NCBI GenBank assembly: GCA_029891385.1 | Contig: CM057224.1 | Coordinates: 5,828,001-5,892,000, forward strand | Reading direction: 5' to 3' | Length of the DNA: 64,000 bases | Source: Erythroxylum novogranatense | Taxonomy: Eukaryota; Streptophyta; Magnoliopsida; Malpighiales; Erythroxylaceae | Shown here: piece after piece, positions 60,807-64,000 of the stretch | Position numbering within the stretch: position 1 is the stretch's first letter | How the letters are laid out: each line of letters starts with the position of its first letter | Program-made: the position numbers and the translations under genes | Notes under the pieces: generated by a model | The model's database searches: none | What the model saw: the letters and a program-made list of their open reading frames with translations, nothing else | Told to the model about the DNA's origin: nothing

Positions 60807-62211
60807 AAAATAATAATAAATGGAAAGTGAGTGTCATGTGTATGTATCAATTATGATGTTATGAATGTGGATTTTCGTAAAAGTGTGATTGTGCAATTTT
60901 GTGAAAATCTATCATGAAATATAGTTAGAGTTATGCAAATTGTGAAATGTGATTAAATATGCAACAATGCGAATGTATGTTATGTAAATTGATGTTGTTG
61001 CATGAATAGAGTGGACCATCGATGATGGTCACTCATTGAGTTCGCAAAACTCACCCAAAATTTGCAATTATTTTTCAGGACTCAGAAGAATACCTCGTTA
61101 GGCAACGGGCATATAGCGACCGCTTGCGAGTGAGAGAAGAGTTCGGGATCAGTTGCGTCTGTATTAGTGTCTGAAAATTTTTGTATAAAATTATGTATTT
61201 CTTAATTTCTGTATAAATGATTCGATCTTGTTATGAAAATGGTTTCCACATAATATTTATAATGTATGTGTATGTTTAAAAAAAAGTACATATAATGTAT
61301 ACTGAGATTTGATTGAGTGATGTAGCACGCCACCCTCGCAGGACACGAACTCGGATATCACCATCGGTGTCGGGTTCGGGTCTTACGGGAGTGGGGTGTT
61401 ACATGGAATGCATTTGTCGAAATAAAGCAGAGCCAACATCATAATCGATCCCAAATTAACACAATCAACAAATAGTTCACACTCAATCACATTAAAGTCA
61501 CAATCACAAGTAAAGCACTCCTATATCATAATCTCCCAATACATCGGACACCTTCGGTCCGGAATCCAGGCATAAACAAACGCACAAGCCCACCATTATT
61601 CTCTACAGTGTTATAAGTACAAAATTATAAACAATTAATAATTGAGAAACCATCTAGGTTACTCACCAATAGCTTCCGAGCTAATGCCGGGAAGTCTCGG
61701 CAACGTCCGTGGGATGACGTCCCAACTGTGCCTCTATAACAACCAAAAATATTCACACATTACCAAATGCACAATCAGAATTATTAAATAATGCACATGT
61801 AGCAATTAAAATGTGTACAATGCATGTTCGTGACATTCCTGGCACTATTTTACAATTTTTCATCACAAAAATTTTCTCTAAAAATTAGAAAGTCATAGAC
61901 ACTAAAATCACCCAATTCGGACCTCTATAGGTCCAATTATATATAAAACACGAATTAGAAAAATTATTACCCAGTCCTCTCACTTCGACCTAACCAATCC
62001 CTGACAATTTCAGCTCTAAAAATTCCCAATTTCATAAATAAATGAAATTAAATATTATACGAATTCGATGCCTCAAGAATCAGGTCAATCGGACGTCGGA
62101 TGCAAAAGTAATTGACAAAAAAATTAAATAGCATTGAGAATTCAAACTAAATAATAATCAAATAAAATAAATTAAAAAAATTAAAAAAATATAACACGAG
62201 ACCACTGTCTT

Positions 62212-62257
62212 GCCCTCGTCTCGCGAGGGCAATCTGTCGCCCTCGTGAGATGCGAGG
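62212..62257. repeat. GC-rich inverted repeats in LTR fragment
   Basis: GCCCTCG (62212-62218) pairs with CGAGGGC (62224-62230), and CCTCG (62241-62245) with CGAGG (62253-62257). A GC-rich island in very AT-rich DNA. Confidence 0.7.
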
Positions 62258-62416
62258 TTTCGTATTTCTTTTTTTTTAAACCTAATTTTTCAATTTCACT
62301 AATAACTTTTCTTTCTTCCTATTCATATACCATCTCTTCTTCAACATAGCCTATCTTTTCACACAATTGTCCAAAAATCACAAATAAGGTCTAATTGGAA
62401 AGATCTTGAAAAATCC

Positions 62417-63215
62417 TACAAGTTTCAAGAAGAGCTCATAAACCAATTCCACCTCTGAGGGTGTCAAAAATGCAATCAAAGTGACTGCCTAATCATATAT
62501 TTCCCCAAAACAGTAAAACATTTTTCAGAACTCATATCTTTCCATCCCCTTTGCCAAAAATTGCAAGTTTTATATAACGCAAAAGAGCAAAACATATCCT
62601 ACAACTTTCATGAACAACATAGAAGCCAATTCAATCTCTAACCAAATCAAATTCTCAAGTAAAACTTTTGCCTACCCAAATTATTCTCAACAATAACCCA
62701 ATCTTTCAAAATTCATAACTCCACATCCCCTTGGCAAACAATTACATACCATATAGCAATAAAAATCTCAGACAATGTACTACAATTCTTAAGAAGCACT
62801 TAGAACCAAATTCCATCTCTAATTAGGTCAAATCCTCCCATTAATGTGGTTGTTCTGTTAGGGTTATGAAATCAGCATTTAACCTAAACCATAACAAAAA
62901 CTTTAGAAATTTATATCTTACAATCCTTACATCCAAAATTCGCAAGTAATACCTCATTAGAAAGCTACAACAATCCTCTAAAACTTTCCAGAAGGTCACT
63001 TGAGCCAATTTCACCCTTAACAGTCCAAAATTAATATTAGAACACAAAAAGCAAAAAACCTATGCACTTAGAGCATTTGCCCACCAACACACATTTCGGG
63101 CTGAATTACCACCTGAACATTAACAAACCATAACTTTTAACCTACAAATCAAAAAAATTCATACTTAGCGGCGTTAGAAATCTAACACAAAAATATTCAA
63201 CTTTCATGAAGACCA
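62417..63215 (-). repeat. Degenerate module array, five copies
   Basis: Copies of TACAACTTTCATGAAGA begin at 62417, 62600, 62781, 62979 and 63196, each preceded by a CATAACT...GAAAGATC-like stretch and followed by CCAATTC(A)ATCTCTAA. Spacings are 183, 181, 198 and 217 bp. Confidence 0.65.
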
Positions 63216-64000
63216 AATTAGAAAATTCAATCGAAATCAACCTAAAACAAATCATCAAAGTTTCAGGTCACAAGGTTTGGATTACTGTTCATATAACACC
63301 TACAACTCACTTTCCAAACCAAATTTAAAACCCTTAAAGCCATAATTGGACTAAACTTCCTTCATATGAAATCTAGCCATACTTCTTAAGTTTAATTTAA
63401 GCCAAAGTTGATCTCCATAGTGCAACCATGTCAAAAGTTATGAGCAAAAATCTGAAACCTACACAAAGTAAAATTTTCCAGATTTCATATCTAACACAAC
63501 TTCTTTCATTCCAACACCAATCTTACTTCAATAAACATCCAATTTAGTCTCTAATTCATCCCCAAGTTCATCTAGACATTCACTTGCATAAACAATCACA
63601 ATTTGGCAGCACACAACACACAATCTTCTTACTTGAATTTACCACTCATCTAACATTATTCAAACATCCAAAACCAATGCAAAACCAACCACAACATATT
63701 CATCATTCATCCTCACACATACATACACTTATACCCAAACAATCCTACCATTATCTTTATGAAATTAATGCAAAATTAATCACAATAAATGCATCTAGCT
63801 ACCAAATGAAAGAATACAATGCACAATTCTCACCTAAACAAGTTGCAAGCTTTAAATTCTTCAAATCTTCCAAATAACACCAAACCTCTACTTCACTCCT
63901 CACCTATGGTCATCACTCAACACCACAATAATCATCATCCTTTCAAAGATTAAGTTTGGTTTTGTATGTGAAGGAAGAAGGAGCAAGCACCTAAACAAGA

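Larger units (their letters stand above)
59097..61078 (+). other. Putative LTR-resident intron, R5
   Basis: Donor AAATCAA|GTAAGTATAAG and acceptor TTGCAATTATTTTTCAG|GACTC. Length 1982 nt. The stem-loop GAGTT-CGCAA-AACTC ends 26 nt before the AG. Both sites match plant splice consensus well. Confidence 0.52.
58350..61403 (+). mobile_element. R5 3' LTR (3054 bp)
   Basis: TGTAACATCCCATCACC to GTGGGGTGTTACA. Same design as R4 but diverged: TATA box (58957), ATG leader, donor (59097), CpG-rich block (59358-59461), hairpin domain with a 46-bp tandem repeat (60186-60461), a second degenerate domain (60627-60806), paired GGACCATC/GATGGTC, stem-loop (61038-61052) and acceptor (61078). Gypsy-type minus LTR sequence follows at 61404. 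Confidence 0.88.
61404..64000 (-). mobile_element. Minus-strand gypsy-type LTR fragment, runs off window
   Basis: Starts inside an LTR at the R5 boundary. 61650-61735 matches 51085-51180 of the gypsy LTR (TAGCTTCCGAGCTAATGCCGG and surrounding text), so it is the same LTR type in the same orientation. It holds a GC-rich inverted repeat (62212-62257), five modules 175-217 bp apart (62417-63196) and a donor consensus TTGTTTAG|GTGAGAATTG (63833). No coding sequence. Confidence 0.7.

Overview
This window is plant nuclear DNA and consists almost entirely of nested LTR retrotransposons. The evidence is a Ty3/gypsy gag-pol with plant-style primer-binding sites (TGGTATCAGAGC, complementary to the 3' end of initiator tRNA-Met), LTRs with TG...CA ends and 5-bp target duplications, and very AT-rich DNA. 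I find no host protein gene, tRNA, rRNA or CRISPR array. The species cannot be named from the sequence; long-LTR, Tekay/Del-like elements fit gene-poor, probably pericentromeric chromatin of a flowering plant.

Layout. 1-8279: minus-strand non-autonomous element R1 (LTR cut by the window edge, 3.8 kb non-coding interior, 3.5 kb LTR). 8280-9667: remnant of a TGTTGG-type LTR. 9668-14860: minus-strand element R2 (LTR tail, 630-bp interior, second LTR of at least 4.0 kb). 14861-16881: 3' end and 1.27 kb LTR of a Tat/Athila-like element on the plus strand. 16882-19733 and 19743-20354: two more minus LTR fragments. 20355-35558: tandem array LTR A - 853 bp - LTR B - 853 bp - LTR C, with LTRs of about 5.2 kb (element R3). 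35559-36544: Tat-like LTR fragment. 36545-56809: decayed minus-strand gypsy element (integrase, RNase H, RT, protease, gag, one LTR). Its gag zinc knuckle holds a complete 9.27 kb plus-strand non-coding element (R4, 39826-49095, target duplication ATGTC), and its LTR holds a 3.5 kb solo LTR (52895-56393, duplication CATTC). 56810-61403: 3' half and LTR of another R4-like element (R5). 61404-64000: minus LTR fragment running off the window.

The only protein-coding remnant is the gypsy gag-pol, broken by several stops. The other elements are non-autonomous: they keep LTRs, PBS, polypurine tract, a short leader after the PBS and a few codons of the pol end.

The most interesting signal lies inside the LTRs. 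Unrelated-looking LTR families share one architecture in the sense direction: TATA box, short leader, consensus 5' splice site, 0.9-2.5 kb of putative intron, a branched RNA domain closed by an inverted repeat, a small stem-loop 20-26 nt before a consensus 3' splice site, then a short second exon and the PBS. The stems differ in sequence but keep pairing through compensatory changes. Some LTRs also carry a degenerate module repeated every 175-217 bp, or clusters of GC-rich or palindromic repeats, including six TGTCCGTTTAACGGACA-like palindromes in a strict 72-bp/21-bp pattern. Splicing and RNA structure are inferences from sequence only.
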